Assembly (NCBI RefSeq): GCF_009932395.1
Contig: NZ_LSRS01000003.1
Span: 703,924 to 767,923 of the forward strand
Source: Sporotomaculum syntrophicum
GTDB lineage: Bacteria; Bacillota; Desulfotomaculia; Desulfotomaculales; Desulfallaceae
Direction: 5' to 3'
DNA length: 64,000 nucleotides
Shown: positions 18,258-27,695 of the stretch, piece by piece
Numbering within the stretch: the stretch's first letter is position 1
Layout: the number at the start of each line of letters is the position of its first letter
Notes under the pieces: generated by a model
What the model was told of the DNA's origin: nothing
The model's input: only the letters and a program-made list of their open reading frames with translations
Databases searched by the model: none
Translations under genes and position numbers: made by a program

Positions 18258-20663
18258 TTAATCCTTATTCTTCAACACTTCTACCAGCTGAAGTTGTTTA
18301 ATACCCCTGACGGCAAACAGATGAGCAACAATGATGAAGAAAAAACTGCCCAGCGCCGCATATACATAAGTGACCGGGTAAATAATCACCGGTAAGCTAT
18401 ACAAGTCTGTACTCAACGCACCGATATAGCCCTTGACCATCAAATAACCAAATGGCAGTCCCAGGACCACACCCAGCACTGATTGCAGCAGATTTTCCTT
18501 GAGCAGGATGCCGGAGACCTCTTGTATGGAAAAACCCAGCACCCTGAGGGAAGCTAGTTCCCGCTGTCTTTCCGCAAAACTGATCACAGAAGAATTGTAA
18601 ACTATCGCAAAGCCCAGCAGCAAAGCAAAGAGGACCAGAATTGAAATCGAATATATTGAGGCCTCCAAATTCTTATTAAAATTATCCAGTTCCTTTTGGA
18701 GGCTGAGGATGGATGACACCGCGGTCATCTCCTCCAGTTCCGCTTCCAGCCCGGCGCTTAATGCCGAATCCACCTTCAGCATCACCCCGGACACCAGTTG
18801 TCGCTCCTGCAGCAGCACATTTGCCTGCTGCAGGGAAACGAAACAACCGCCTCCCACCAGCTGGTTACTTATGCCCACTATTTTAATGGTGGACAGCCGA
18901 GAAGGACCAATGCCCAGCAGCGTCTCCACTTCCACCATATCGCCTACCCCGGCTCCCAGTTTATTCGCAGTTCTCTGACTGATTAGCAGTCCTTCCCTGG
19001 GCACTTCCAGGGGGCGCTCGCGGGGATCCGCTAGTTTCTTTAAGCTGGTGTCTGGATTTAAGCCTGTAATCGCATCATCTTCGCTTTTGCCGTTATAATT
19101 GATTCTAACCGGCACTTCCAGCAGAGGCTCCGCTTTTTGGACGCCCTCGATCCGCTCGATATTCAGCAGCTCGCTTTCTTTAACCGGTGCTGTAAAGCGG
19201 ACCAGGTAATCATAGCGCTGGTTTTGGTAAAAATGTTTATTAATCATGTAATCAACAGCATCGAGAGTAAATAGAGACACCACCAGCATGCCTACGGCAA
19301 AAACTATGCCCACCAGCGTGATCCCGAAGCGGCCCCGGTTCCGGGCAGCAGAGCGGATACTCATCTTCCAGGCGGTATCCAGCCGGCGCCACAGCCATGA
19401 CCAGCCCTCAATCAGGGTTTTAGCGCCGCCTTTGGGGGGCTCGGGGCGCATGGATTCGGCCGGATTTATCTTCACTACACTGCGGCAGGCAGTCAACCCG
19501 GCCAGGCTGCTGATACCGATACTAAGGATAAAACCGTAGATAATGGCCTGGGTGTTCACCGCGCCAATACTAGCGGGTAGGTTGAAATACAAGGCATAAG
19601 CCCGGGACATGAACGAAGACAGCACCAGACCTAAAAGCGTGCCTAGAATAGCTCCGCATAAAGCCACCAGCACTGCATAACCTGTATAGTGCAGGATAAC
19701 CTGCCGGCTGCGATAACCCAGCGCTTTCATAATCCCGATTTGCAGGCGCTGTGCCCGCACCATGCGGCTTATGATGACAAACTGAATAGCGGCGGCAATA
19801 CCCAGGAAAATAGCCGGCATATAGCGCGATGAAGCCCTGAGGCCGTCCAACTCCGCTTCCAGCATGGCATTGCTGAGCTGTTGTTTACGGGGGTATCCGG
19901 CCAGGTTGCCGTAAGGCTCCAGTACTTCTTCTACCTGATCGGTCACCCGCTTCGCATCGGCACCGGGTGCCAGGGTTATCAACACCTGATTTATCTGGCC
20001 CTTTAAATTTAGAATTTCCTCGGCCCTTTCCCGGGAGAGCATAATAACACCGAAGGTCGTAGGATCGGGCAGTAGCGTGCCGGCATCCTTCATAAGATAG
20101 ATAAATTCAGGCCCGGTGGCGGTGCCTACCACGGTCAGCGGCACAACCCTGCCCTCGGCTACAATGCTAACGATATCACCATATTCCAGCCGGTTGCCTT
20201 CAGCATACTGGGGGTCCACTAATACTTCGATATCCCCCGTGCGGGTTTGCTCCCCAGGCTGCGCAGCTACCCCTTCTGCGGCAAAAAACCGGCCGGTTAG
20301 CAGCTGCAGGCTGTTAATTTCGTATTCCATCGGCAGTGTATAGCTGGTCAGGCGGGCGGTGGCTCGTTGATTAAACTCATTAATCAAAGCAACATCCTTT
20401 TGAATCCGCCCGGTGACCCCCGCCACCCCGGGAATGGTTTCAATTTGCTTGGTCACTTGCTGTGGTGCTTTAACCACATGAAAGTAATAGTCCGCAAAAT
20501 TTCTATCGCGGTAAAATTTTTCTTTAGAGGCATTTAAATTATGATAAGCGGTGGTCATGCCTATATATACGGCTATACCCATCGCCACCACCGCCACTAC
20601 GGCAATGAATTGGCCTTTAGTTTTTATGATGGTGCGCCACAATTTATGGTTCAGGGCACTCAT
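18258..20663 (-). CDS. ABC transporter permease, two FtsX domains
   Basis: About 801 residues with an N-terminal membrane helix (about 15-35), a large extracellular MacB-type domain, three helices around residues 280-390, a second helix-plus-extracellular unit (about 440-670) and three C-terminal helices. This duplicated FtsX arrangement is typical of large Gram-positive efflux or lipid-handling permeases. The ATG at 20663 overlaps the ATPase stop by one base (TAATG), so I preferred it to the GTG at 20669. Partner genes are the ATPase upstream and the HlyD protein downstream. Confidence 0.9.
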   Translation of the reverse strand: MSALNHKLWRTIIKTKGQFIAVVAVVAMGIAVYIGMTTAYHNLNASKEKFYRDRNFADYYFHVVKAPQQVTKQIETIPGVAGVTGRIQKDVALINEFNQRATARLTSYTLPMEYEINSLQLLTGRFFAAEGVAAQPGEQTRTGDIEVLVDPQYAEGNRLEYGDIVSIVAEGRVVPLTVVGTATGPEFIYLMKDAGTLLPDPTTFGVIMLSRERAEEILNLKGQINQVLITLAPGADAKRVTDQVEEVLEPYGNLAGYPRKQQLSNAMLEAELDGLRASSRYMPAIFLGIAAAIQFVIISRMVRAQRLQIGIMKALGYRSRQVILHYTGYAVLVALCGAILGTLLGLVLSSFMSRAYALYFNLPASIGAVNTQAIIYGFILSIGISSLAGLTACRSVVKINPAESMRPEPPKGGAKTLIEGWSWLWRRLDTAWKMSIRSAARNRGRFGITLVGIVFAVGMLVVSLFTLDAVDYMINKHFYQNQRYDYLVRFTAPVKESELLNIERIEGVQKAEPLLEVPVRINYNGKSEDDAITGLNPDTSLKKLADPRERPLEVPREGLLISQRTANKLGAGVGDMVEVETLLGIGPSRLSTIKIVGISNQLVGGGCFVSLQQANVLLQERQLVSGVMLKVDSALSAGLEAELEEMTAVSSILSLQKELDNFNKNLEASIYSISILVLFALLLGFAIVYNSSVISFAERQRELASLRVLGFSIQEVSGILLKENLLQSVLGVVLGLPFGYLMVKGYIGALSTDLYSLPVIIYPVTYVYAALGSFFFIIVAHLFAVRGIKQLQLVEVLKNKD

Positions 20664-21367
20664 TACCACTCAATCCTTTCCGGTGGCAATGGAGCAGCAT
20701 TTTCCCTGATCTCGGTGATGGTGCCGTCCCGCATGCGCACCACCCGGTGGGCCATGTCCCCAATGGGGGTATTATGGGTAACTATCACCACCGTGCTACC
20801 CCGTTCCCGGTTTATTTTCACCAGCAGAGCTAAAATTAGCTTGCCGGTCTGGTAGTCCAGCGCACCGGTAGGTTCATCACATAACAACAGGCGCGGATTT
20901 TTTACCGCCGCCCGGGCAATGGATACCCGCTGCTGCTCGCCGCCGCTCATTTGCGAGGGAAAATGTTCCATTCGTTCGGCCAGTCCCACCTCTGCAAGCA
21001 CCTCTTGCACCTTCAGCGGCTCATCCACTAAATCGGCGGCCAGCTCTACATTTTCCCTGCCGGTCAGGTCGGGAATCAGGTTGTAAAACTGAAAGACAAA
21101 ACCAATTTCGTTTCTCCGGTAACCGGTTAATCGCTTGTCGCCGGCCCGGCTGAGATTTTCGCCCAGAAAAAACATTTCCCCAGTGGTGGGCAGGTCCATG
21201 CCGCCCATAATGTTCAGCAAGGTGCTTTTGCCCGAACCACTGGGTCCTAAAATAACCAAAATTTCCCCTTGGAAAACATCCAGGGAGGTTTCCCTGAGAG
21301 CATTAACTGTTATTTCGCCCATATGGTATGTCTTGGTAATCCGGTCAAGCTTCATGAGCACGTCCAT
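20663..21367 (-). CDS. ABC transporter ATP-binding protein, MacB/LolD type
   Basis: This 234-residue ATPase powers the efflux system. Motifs in order are Walker [11 protein letters not shown]-loop [13 protein letters not shown], signature [14 protein letters not shown], Walker [13 protein letters not shown] and the switch histidine in VTHN. The MSGGEQQRV signature and GALD after Walker B are typical of the MacB/LolD class that pairs with FtsX permeases. It is the first gene of the leftward operon and diverges from the M42 peptidase. Confidence 0.93.
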   Translation of the reverse strand: MDVLMKLDRITKTYHMGEITVNALRETSLDVFQGEILVILGPSGSGKSTLLNIMGGMDLPTTGEMFFLGENLSRAGDKRLTGYRRNEIGFVFQFYNLIPDLTGRENVELAADLVDEPLKVQEVLAEVGLAERMEHFPSQMSGGEQQRVSIARAAVKNPRLLLCDEPTGALDYQTGKLILALLVKINRERGSTVVIVTHNTPIGDMAHRVVRMRDGTITEIRENAAPLPPERIEW

Positions 21368-21655
21368 AACTATAGTCCACGCCCTTCAAGGTTTATTGTT
21401 AATCTAAACTGTGTGTTGCCGGTATAAACTATACTTTAAGCTTTATTAACTCATATTCTGAATTTAATGTATTTTACCTGCCTGAATGGGTACGTAATTG
21501 TTCCCTTTGAAGAATCGCCGGCAACTTCGTAAAGCCACTGCCGCCGGCAAGAATGTGAGATAAGATTTTGTTTTCCCGGATAAGATAATTATAAACACTC
21601 ACTATTTTGTTGGGCTAGCAAAACGGCTCAGTTCCACTTAAAGGAGTATTGTATA

Positions 21656-22780
21656 ATGGCGATTAATGTTGAGCTGGAAGCATTGAGAGAGGAAATAATC
21701 GAGCTGCTGCAGGAGCTCATTGATGTAGCTGGTGTGACAGGCTTTGAGGATGCGGTGAGGGCAAAAATCTTGACTTTGCTGAAAGCCACCGGCGCAGCTT
21801 GCAGTACAGATAATATGGGCAGCCTTTACGTCACTGTGCCCGGCGAGGGCCAGGACGGCAGCAGACTGCCCCGGGTGATGATCTGCGCCCATATGGACGA
21901 GGTGGGCTACCTGGTCGGCAGCATTGACGACCAGGGCTTTATTTATCTTTTTCCTCTGGGCGGGATACCTGAAAACCTGGGAGCAGGTGAATGGGTGTCG
22001 CTGCACACTGCTGCAACAGTCATTCAGGGCTGCGTTGGCATTTACCCGCCCCACCTCCCTGTCACGGCGCAGCAGGAAATTTTCGTAGATGTGGGCGCAC
22101 AAAGCCGGGACGAGGTACTGCACATGGGCATAACTGTCGGCACGCCGGTTACCTTTACCCATGGTTTCAAGCAGCTGAACCGGAACCGGGTGGCCGGCCG
22201 GTGTCTTGATGACCGGATGGGTTGCGCCTTGCTTATCGCCCTGTTGCGCCGGCTGTCCGCTCACCCCGTGGCCGCCGAAGTCACCGGGGTATTCACCAGT
22301 ACCGAAGAGCACGGCATGCTGCCGGGCGGCGGCCAGGCTAATGTGCATGGCTCTCGCGGCGCTCAAGTGGCCACCATGAGGCTGCGCCCGGATTTTGCCA
22401 TTGTGGTGGACAGCATGGTAGGCAGCGATATACCGGGCATTGCTCCCCACCTGCGTCAAATCCACCTGGGGCAGGGGGTAGCGCTGCGCCTGGCGGATGA
22501 GCTGGCCATTATGCGCCCACCCATGCGGGCATTTTTAAATGAGGTGGCCAGGTCAACCGGTATTACCCTGCAGGAAGGGGTGTCGCGCTCATACACCGAC
22601 GCTTCAGTAATCCAGCTGTTCGACGTACCGGTGGCTACCCTGGGCATACCGCTGCGCTATGTTCATGCCCCGGCTCAAATCGCTGATCTTGGCGATTTAA
22701 TCCAAGCAATGCACTATATGCAAGCCATAGTGGAAAATATCGGTCAATACTTGTATACCGGCCGAAACCATACCATTTAG
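21656..22780 (+). CDS. M42-family zinc aminopeptidase
   Basis: A 374-residue cytoplasmic di-zinc aminopeptidase of the glutamyl-aminopeptidase/FrvX/endoglucanase-M family. Metal and catalytic residues visible are H79 and D81 in CAHMDEVGY, D185 in CLDDRMGC, E217-E218 in STEEHG, D252 in VVDSM, and the late histidine in RYVHAPA. After the EEHG motif it carries a slightly longer glycine-rich loop than usual (MLPGGGQANVHG). An AAAGGAG site lies about 8 bases before the ATG. It is monocistronic and divergent from the ABC operon. A weak promoter candidate is TTGTTT/TATAAA at about 21571-21598. Confidence 0.92.
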   Translation: MAINVELEALREEIIELLQELIDVAGVTGFEDAVRAKILTLLKATGAACSTDNMGSLYVTVPGEGQDGSRLPRVMICAHMDEVGYLVGSIDDQGFIYLFPLGGIPENLGAGEWVSLHTAATVIQGCVGIYPPHLPVTAQQEIFVDVGAQSRDEVLHMGITVGTPVTFTHGFKQLNRNRVAGRCLDDRMGCALLIALLRRLSAHPVAAEVTGVFTSTEEHGMLPGGGQANVHGSRGAQVATMRLRPDFAIVVDSMVGSDIPGIAPHLRQIHLGQGVALRLADELAIMRPPMRAFLNEVARSTGITLQEGVSRSYTDASVIQLFDVPVATLGIPLRYVHAPAQIADLGDLIQAMHYMQAIVENIGQYLYTGRNHTI

Positions 22781-22829
22781 CGAGATCAACCAGTATCCCC
22801 ACCCGGTCACAAGCAACAATTTTTAACAG

Positions 22830-22859
22830 GTATAGCCAATGCATTTAAATTACATACTA
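22830..22859 (+). promoter_or_regulatory. Sigma-G/sigma-F type promoter for the SASP gene
   Basis: GTATA at 22830-22834 fits the -35 pattern GHATR, and CATACTA at 22853-22859 fits the forespore -10 pattern CATWMTA, with an 18-base spacer. It lies about 60 bases before the SASP start codon. SASP genes are classic sigma-G targets, so position and match agree. Confidence 0.65.
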
Positions 22860-22917
22860 ACACTTGAACTTGCTAAACCCTAAAACATCTTAAAAACCCA
22901 AAGGAGGCAGGCTAATT

Positions 22918-23091
22918 ATGGCCAGAAGGCGTGGCGGCATTATGTCGGACAAGCTGAAAATGGAGTTAGCCGAGGAACTTGGGGTTGCCAATATTGTTCG
23001 TGCAGAAGGCGGTTTCGGCAGCGTTTCGTCAAGAGACTGCGGCAATTTAGTCCGCCTGGCTATACAAAAGGCAGAGCAGTCTATGGTTTAG
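22918..23091 (+). CDS. Small acid-soluble spore protein, alpha/beta type
   Basis: This 57-residue protein coats and protects spore DNA. It shows the family pattern: MSDKLKMELAEELGV (where GPR protease cleaves in germination), then a glycine-rich GGFGSVSSRDCGN and the C-terminal VRLAIQKAEQSM helix. The N-terminus MARRRGG is basic. An AAAGGAGG site precedes the ATG, a sigma-G-type promoter lies upstream and a strong terminator follows, so it is a single-gene unit. Confidence 0.93.
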   Translation: MARRRGGIMSDKLKMELAEELGVANIVRAEGGFGSVSSRDCGNLVRLAIQKAEQSMV

Positions 23092-23104
23092 GGAAGCAGG
23101 TTCA

Positions 23105-23133
23105 GGGATGCGCTTAAACAGCGCATCCCTTTT
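23105..23133 (+). terminator. Rho-independent terminator after the SASP gene
   Basis: GGGATGCGCT and AGCGCATCCC form a perfect 10-base stem with a 5-base loop, followed by TTTT. It also lies 11 bases past the end of the convergent aminomutase gene and may serve both. Confidence 0.9.
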
Positions 23134-23143
23134 GCATAAGCGT

Positions 23144-24433
23144 TCAGCAGGCATCATTGCTGTCATCTATATATCCGCCGTTGGTGCAGCGGAATACTTT
23201 CCCTTCCCAGGTTCTAATCATCACGTTATCCTTTTCCACAGATAACAAATACTGAGGCAGCAATGGCGTCTTGCCCGCGCCACCGGGCGCATTGATAATA
23301 TACCACGGCACGGCCAGGCCCGAGGTGTAACCGCGCAAATGTTCCATGATTTCCAGGCCCTCTTGTATGGTAGTGATAAAATGGGCTGTGCCTTTAACAT
23401 GCTTGGCATGAAAAATGTAATATGGGCGAACATGGATTTTGAGCAGTTCCTGGTTTAATTTTTTCATAACGTTGGGATCATTGTTAATCCCTTTCAGCAA
23501 CACGGCCTGGTTACCCAGCGGTATGCCGGCCTTAGCTAACATACGGGTAGCTTTTAACGCTTCCCGGGTCACTTCCATGGGATGGTTAAAATGCGTGTTT
23601 ATAAAAATTGGATGATGCTTTTCCAGCATTTCACAGAGCTCGGGTGTAATGCGCTGCGGCATAGTCACCGGCACCCGGCTGCCAATCCGTTTGATTTCCA
23701 CATGTTCGATACTGTCCAGTTCGGTCAGTATCCAATCCAGCCATTCGTCGGATAAAGTCAGCGGGTCACCACCGGTAATCAAGACATCCCGCACCTCGGG
23801 ATTGGCCCGGATATAATCAATAGCTGCTTTGACATCCTCTACCGCTGCGGGTCTGTCCACTTCACCAATGTTGCGCCTGCGCTGGCAGTGCCGGCAAAAC
23901 ATTGCACACTGGTTAGTCACATTAATAATTAGACGGTCTGCGTAACGACGGGTAATCCGAGGCGCCGGTGAAGTAAATTCTTCCGCCATGGGATCTTCTT
24001 TACCCCAATTGTCACGTATTTCCCAAATGCTTGGTATACCCTGCATCCTCACCGGACAACTGGGGTTGTCTGCCTGCATGAGGCTTAAATAATAGGGCGA
24101 GACTGCCCAGCGGAATTTTTTGCTAACGAATTCAATATGACCTGCTTCTTCATCGGATAGAGGCAATATCTGTCTTAGTTCTTTGACATCGCTGATTCTA
24201 TTGCGCATCTGCCAGCGCCAGTTATTCCAGTCGGACTCAGTAGCTCCGAAATATTCAAGTATTTTACTTTTTCTTGCCTCGTTTTGTTCGGCTAGTGCAA
24301 AACCAGTAGGGATATTTTTAACAGCGTCCAGGTAACCTTCTATGCGATGTTTAAGTTCTTCCGCTCTCTCCAGAGCTACCTGGCGTTTATCCTGCTCAGG
24401 TTGCATTGGCAAACTTCTGATAGATCTCTCCAT
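23144..24433 (-). CDS. eam: Glutamate 2,3-aminomutase (radical SAM, KamA family)
   Basis: This 429-residue enzyme belongs to the lysine 2,3-aminomutase family. C176, C180 and C183 (CAMFCRHC) bind the SAM [4Fe-4S] cluster, GGDPL is at 221-225, and K388 in APGGAGKTP binds PLP. Lysine mutases use two aspartates to hold the substrate epsilon-amino group. Here those positions are K344 (FHAKH) and N381 (YIINAPGG), the Lys/Asn pair of glutamate 2,3-aminomutases. The predicted product is beta-glutamate, a compatible solute. It is monocistronic, with GGAGGTG before the ATG. Confidence is high for the family and good for the substrate. Confidence 0.9.
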   Translation of the reverse strand: MERSIRSLPMQPEQDKRQVALERAEELKHRIEGYLDAVKNIPTGFALAEQNEARKSKILEYFGATESDWNNWRWQMRNRISDVKELRQILPLSDEEAGHIEFVSKKFRWAVSPYYLSLMQADNPSCPVRMQGIPSIWEIRDNWGKEDPMAEEFTSPAPRITRRYADRLIINVTNQCAMFCRHCQRRRNIGEVDRPAAVEDVKAAIDYIRANPEVRDVLITGGDPLTLSDEWLDWILTELDSIEHVEIKRIGSRVPVTMPQRITPELCEMLEKHHPIFINTHFNHPMEVTREALKATRMLAKAGIPLGNQAVLLKGINNDPNVMKKLNQELLKIHVRPYYIFHAKHVKGTAHFITTIQEGLEIMEHLRGYTSGLAVPWYIINAPGGAGKTPLLPQYLLSVEKDNVMIRTWEGKVFRCTNGGYIDDSNDAC

Positions 24434-24625
24434 TCAGCCACCTCCATTTTGGAATTAACCCACATAAATAATTAAAACTCACAAACATATTATAAAATTT
24501 TACAAGTTGTTTGTTATTAGGGAAATACTTTTCTTTATTATATCAATAAGTGGCAAGCTTGAAAAGCATTTTATTATTGATGAGTGAGCCTGCATTGTAC
24601 CGGAAGCAGGAAGTTCCTAAAGCGG

Positions 24626-25375
24626 CTATTCACTAACCGGGGGGTACCGGAAATGACCGGTTATTTCCCATCTGGTTAGACAATCTTCCTCCCTGGCCAC
24701 ACCGGCATTATGTATGGCCAGGGGCACTCCATGCAAATTTTTGCGGTCGCTGATAATACCACAGTGTTCAAGGCCGTTGGCAAAGCGCCAGTAAACGACA
24801 TCACCCCACTGCCAGGTAAGTAAATCCTCCCCCTGCACCAACAGTGGCAGTGCCTGGCCATGCCTGGCGAAAAATTTCATTTGGTTGGGCACCCGGCGGT
24901 GATCGATATTGGTATCCGGCCCCGGCAAACCCCAGAGTTGCGGATAAAGCTCAAAATTTTCCCGCATGTCCTCGTGGATTAGTTGTTGCAAATCAATACC
25001 CGCAAAACGAAAAGCTCGGATCACCACATCGGTACAGGCGCCACTTTCGGGTGGTACATCACCGCCCGGATATTTAACTTGACGGTAGGAGGCGTCATAA
25101 ATCACTCCCCTGGCCACTTCCTCCCGGGCACCGATAACTACCCAATCATATACATTCCGTTCTGCAGGTGTTATCTTTTCCACCGGAGAAGGACCGGAAG
25201 GCTTAACCGGCAAACTACCGGTCTGTCCTTGTAGTTGCTGTCCGTTTGCACAACCGGCAGTTAACCAAATAAGCGCGAGCAGTAATCCATATAACCCGGC
25301 ATGCTTCACTACAACATCTAATCGACCGGCAAATCTTAATTGACCATAGTATTTCTTTAACATCAACGTAACCAC
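24626..25375 (-). CDS. DUF1287 lipoprotein (predicted cysteine hydrolase)
   Basis: An N-terminal hydrophobic stretch ending in LTAGC is a lipobox, so the protein is predicted to be tethered outside the membrane. The rest is a DUF1287 (YijF-like) domain: GACTDVVIRAFRFAGIDL with the probable nucleophilic cysteine, NIDHRRVPN, WQWGDVVYW and AIHNAGVAREEDCL. These proteins resemble NlpC/amidase-fold enzymes, and a wall role is inference. The start is uncertain: GTG at 25375 fits an AGGTGG site best, while GTG 25381 and ATG 25363 are alternatives. Confidence 0.85.
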   Translation of the reverse strand: MVTLMLKKYYGQLRFAGRLDVVVKHAGLYGLLLALIWLTAGCANGQQLQGQTGSLPVKPSGPSPVEKITPAERNVYDWVVIGAREEVARGVIYDASYRQVKYPGGDVPPESGACTDVVIRAFRFAGIDLQQLIHEDMRENFELYPQLWGLPGPDTNIDHRRVPNQMKFFARHGQALPLLVQGEDLLTWQWGDVVYWRFANGLEHCGIISDRKNLHGVPLAIHNAGVAREEDCLTRWEITGHFRYPPVSE

Positions 25376-25464
25376 AACCACCTGAAATGTGCTAAATCCG
25401 TTAATTATTTGCCCGGGACCCCACAGGTTAACCCCGGGCAGTTGTTCATAAAGTTATTAGACAG

Positions 25465-26031
25465 TTAATTAGTCATATCTAGCTGATTTGGGCAAATTTC
25501 CTGGAACCGCAGGGACCATCTGCCTGCAGACAGTAAGCCGGTCACATCTGATTTTCTCAGCCCGGTCAGTTCGGCAATATCAGCATAGGTCAGGCCCAAA
25601 ATATCGCGCAATACCACCAACAGCCTTTCCATAGGCGGCAATTGCAGCAGCGCTTCTTGTATCCGCGCCCTGCTGCGAGATAACTGATAATTCTTCAACG
25701 GAATAGCCTCTTGCTCCAATCCACAAACCGGAACAGCAGTTTTTTTAATAAAAGCGGTGCATAGATTTTTTAGCATATTTCCAGCCCACATATTTCTTTC
25801 CATGCTTTGTTCCCGAACGAAAACATTGAAAAATCTATAGTGAACCCGATTGCCTTGCCGGTTCCATGCGCTCATAGAAATATCTATAAGCTCGGCAGTT
25901 AACTGATGGTTTCCGGTTAACCTGTAGGCGGTGTTATAAAGCAAATTAAATATCTTATCGTGAGATTGTACTGTGTCAAAAACCTCGCTTGTCCCTGACA
26001 CGGCCACTCCTCCCCGCACTGTAAGTTGCAT
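25465..26031 (-). CDS. ECF-like sigma factor or sigma-region-4 regulator
   Basis: A 188-residue protein counted from the ATG at 26031, which has GGGAG eight bases upstream (the frame is open to 26130 but without such a site). The C-terminus (about 130-175) is a sigma-70 region-4 helix-turn-helix: LLQLPPMERLLVVLRDILG, then TYADIAELTGLRKSDVTG. The N-terminal part resembles region 2 only weakly (FNLLYNTAYRLTGNHQLTAEL). A promoter candidate, TTGACT-18-CATATT, lies at 26074-26103 on the minus strand. It diverges from the SLH protein and may regulate it, which is inference. Confidence 0.72.
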   Translation of the reverse strand: MQLTVRGGVAVSGTSEVFDTVQSHDKIFNLLYNTAYRLTGNHQLTAELIDISMSAWNRQGNRVHYRFFNVFVREQSMERNMWAGNMLKNLCTAFIKKTAVPVCGLEQEAIPLKNYQLSRSRARIQEALLQLPPMERLLVVLRDILGLTYADIAELTGLRKSDVTGLLSAGRWSLRFQEICPNQLDMTN

Positions 26032-26176
26032 AATTTCCACTCCCGAAACTTCCCTATATTGTTGTAACACAGCAATATGTGAAAAAGTATCACCAAAAGT
26101 CAAAAAATAAAAAATGTTTTTCAGCGTCATGTGGCCATAATACTAACACAACTGTCACTAATTACAAGACAGATGT

Positions 26177-26184
26177 GTTATAAT
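26177..26184 (+). promoter_or_regulatory. Possible -10 element for SLH gene
   Basis: TATAAT at 26179-26184 sits 63 bases before the SLH start. No good -35 hexamer lies 16-18 bases upstream, but a CTGTC/GACAG dyad (about 26152-26173) is there instead, which may mean activator- or alternative-sigma-dependent transcription. Confidence 0.35.
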
Positions 26185-26246
26185 AATAAAAATTAACACA
26201 GGAGGTGAATTGTTAAATAATTAAATAATTAAGGAGGCATCGTATT

Positions 26247-27617
26247 TTGTTCATGAAAACTTTACGCCGGGTAACAATTTTGACTATCCTTTTGCTGTTT
26301 ACCTTATGTTCAGCTGCCTTTGCTGCCAACGCTGCGGATTTAACAAATGTTCTGCCGGAAGAACCGGGAAGTGAATTAACCAGGTCTGAATTTGGCGCCA
26401 TGCTGGTTGAAGCGGCCAACCTGCAGCCGGCTGGGCAGTCAGCACAATTGCCCGCCGATGTTAAAGCTGACGCCTGGTACGCCAACAGTATACAAACCCT
26501 GTTATCCAGAGATGTGCTAAAAGGGTTTGCCGACGGCACGGTTAAGCCCGAGCAACCCATCACCCAGGCCGAGGCTGTAGCTTTGGTAGCCCGGACACTG
26601 GGCTTACCCCAAAAAGTATCCGCCCGGGAAAAAGTCCAGTTATCCATTCCTAATCAACACTGGGCATATATTAACTATAGTTGGATGATTAGTGAAGGTT
26701 TATTAACTGGGGAAGATGCCAAAAAGGTTTTGACACCTCAGGAAGGGGCTGATCTGCTTACCAAGGTATTTGGAACAGCCGATCAGTGCAGGGAAATCAA
26801 CGACAAAATAGAAACCGCCAATCAAAACATTACCAGCCTGCGAATGTCCGGGGAAATGGATATGCGAATGAACATGAGGCAGGTTGGAGAAGCTCAGGAC
26901 ATGCCTGCTACCGTCAGCACCACAGTCAACATGGATGCCAAGTTAGTCATGGACAAGGGTCTGCATATGGTTATGGAAACTACTATGTCACCAGGCAGCA
27001 ACCTGCCCCAGCAATCCTTTACCATGGAACAGTACATGACTCCTGAAGGTATGTTTATGAGCATGCCCGACCCTGAAACCAAACAGGTTACCTGGACCAA
27101 GATTCCCGATAGCGTATTCCCCAATATGATGGATTTAATGAAACAGCAAACCAATCCGCTACCGGAAGAAATTAAGAACCTATTCTACTACCGGTATTTG
27201 GGTGAAGAGAATCTGGAAGGGAAAGATGTAATTAAACTGGCTTATTACGGGGAAATTACAGATCTAAGCAAAATGATCGCCTCTCTTGGCCAACTAGGTG
27301 GTCAGCTGCAACAAACTCTCGACCAGGCCCAAGGGTTACTGCAATCAATAACTTATGTAGGTACTATGTATGTGGACAAAGAAACTTATCTGCCCTTAAG
27401 TACCAAGAACTTTTCCGTGATCACTTTTGCCGAGCAGCTGCAAGGCCAGGCTATGCCCATTGATTCAATGCAGGTGGCCTACGATTTCACCTACAGTGAC
27501 TATAACGCTCCATTGGAGATAGTGCTCCCGCAGGAAGCACTGGATGCTGAAGAAGTATCCTTAACCGGTCCCGACAGTGCAGATAGTAAGACTGAGCAGA
27601 CGGCCGCTGTTGAGTAA
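26247..27617 (+). CDS. Secreted SLH-domain protein with LppX/LolA-like C-terminal domain
   Basis: This 456-residue protein has a signal peptide (about 1-27, ending SAAFAANA). Two S-layer-homology-type segments follow, near residues 40-115 (SRDVLKGFADGTVKPEQPITQ is typical) and 130-175. From about residue 185 the protein looks like a DUF6612/LolA-fold lipid-binding-type domain, with repeated methionine-rich strands (SGEMDMRMNM, MSPGSN, MFMSMPDPE). The start is TTG at 26247, nine bases after AAGGAGG. ATG at 26253 is an alternative. It is probably cell-wall attached. Partner or ligand is unknown. Confidence 0.82.
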   Translation: MFMKTLRRVTILTILLLFTLCSAAFAANAADLTNVLPEEPGSELTRSEFGAMLVEAANLQPAGQSAQLPADVKADAWYANSIQTLLSRDVLKGFADGTVKPEQPITQAEAVALVARTLGLPQKVSAREKVQLSIPNQHWAYINYSWMISEGLLTGEDAKKVLTPQEGADLLTKVFGTADQCREINDKIETANQNITSLRMSGEMDMRMNMRQVGEAQDMPATVSTTVNMDAKLVMDKGLHMVMETTMSPGSNLPQQSFTMEQYMTPEGMFMSMPDPETKQVTWTKIPDSVFPNMMDLMKQQTNPLPEEIKNLFYYRYLGEENLEGKDVIKLAYYGEITDLSKMIASLGQLGGQLQQTLDQAQGLLQSITYVGTMYVDKETYLPLSTKNFSVITFAEQLQGQAMPIDSMQVAYDFTYSDYNAPLEIVLPQEALDAEEVSLTGPDSADSKTEQTAAVE

Positions 27618-27644
27618 TAAAGGAAGTATTAATAACGCAACAAG

Positions 27645-27684
27645 AAAAACCCCTCCCCCGGCTAACTAACCAGGGAGGGGTTTT
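27645..27684. terminator. Bidirectional terminator
   Basis: AAAAACCCCTCCC and GGGAGGGGTTTT form a long GC-rich stem with A and T tracts on either side. It sits between the convergent SLH gene (+) and the 1045-residue gene (-) and should stop both. Confidence 0.92.
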
Positions 27685-27695
27685 CATTTACCTAT

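Noticed and set aside
21638-22465. 275-codon minus-strand frame opposite the M42 peptidase
   Set aside because: It is a shadow of a gene with clear catalytic motifs and has no protein family features.
24676-24861. Small frame within the DUF1287 gene
   Set aside because: It lies in an alternative frame inside a gene with strong family motifs.
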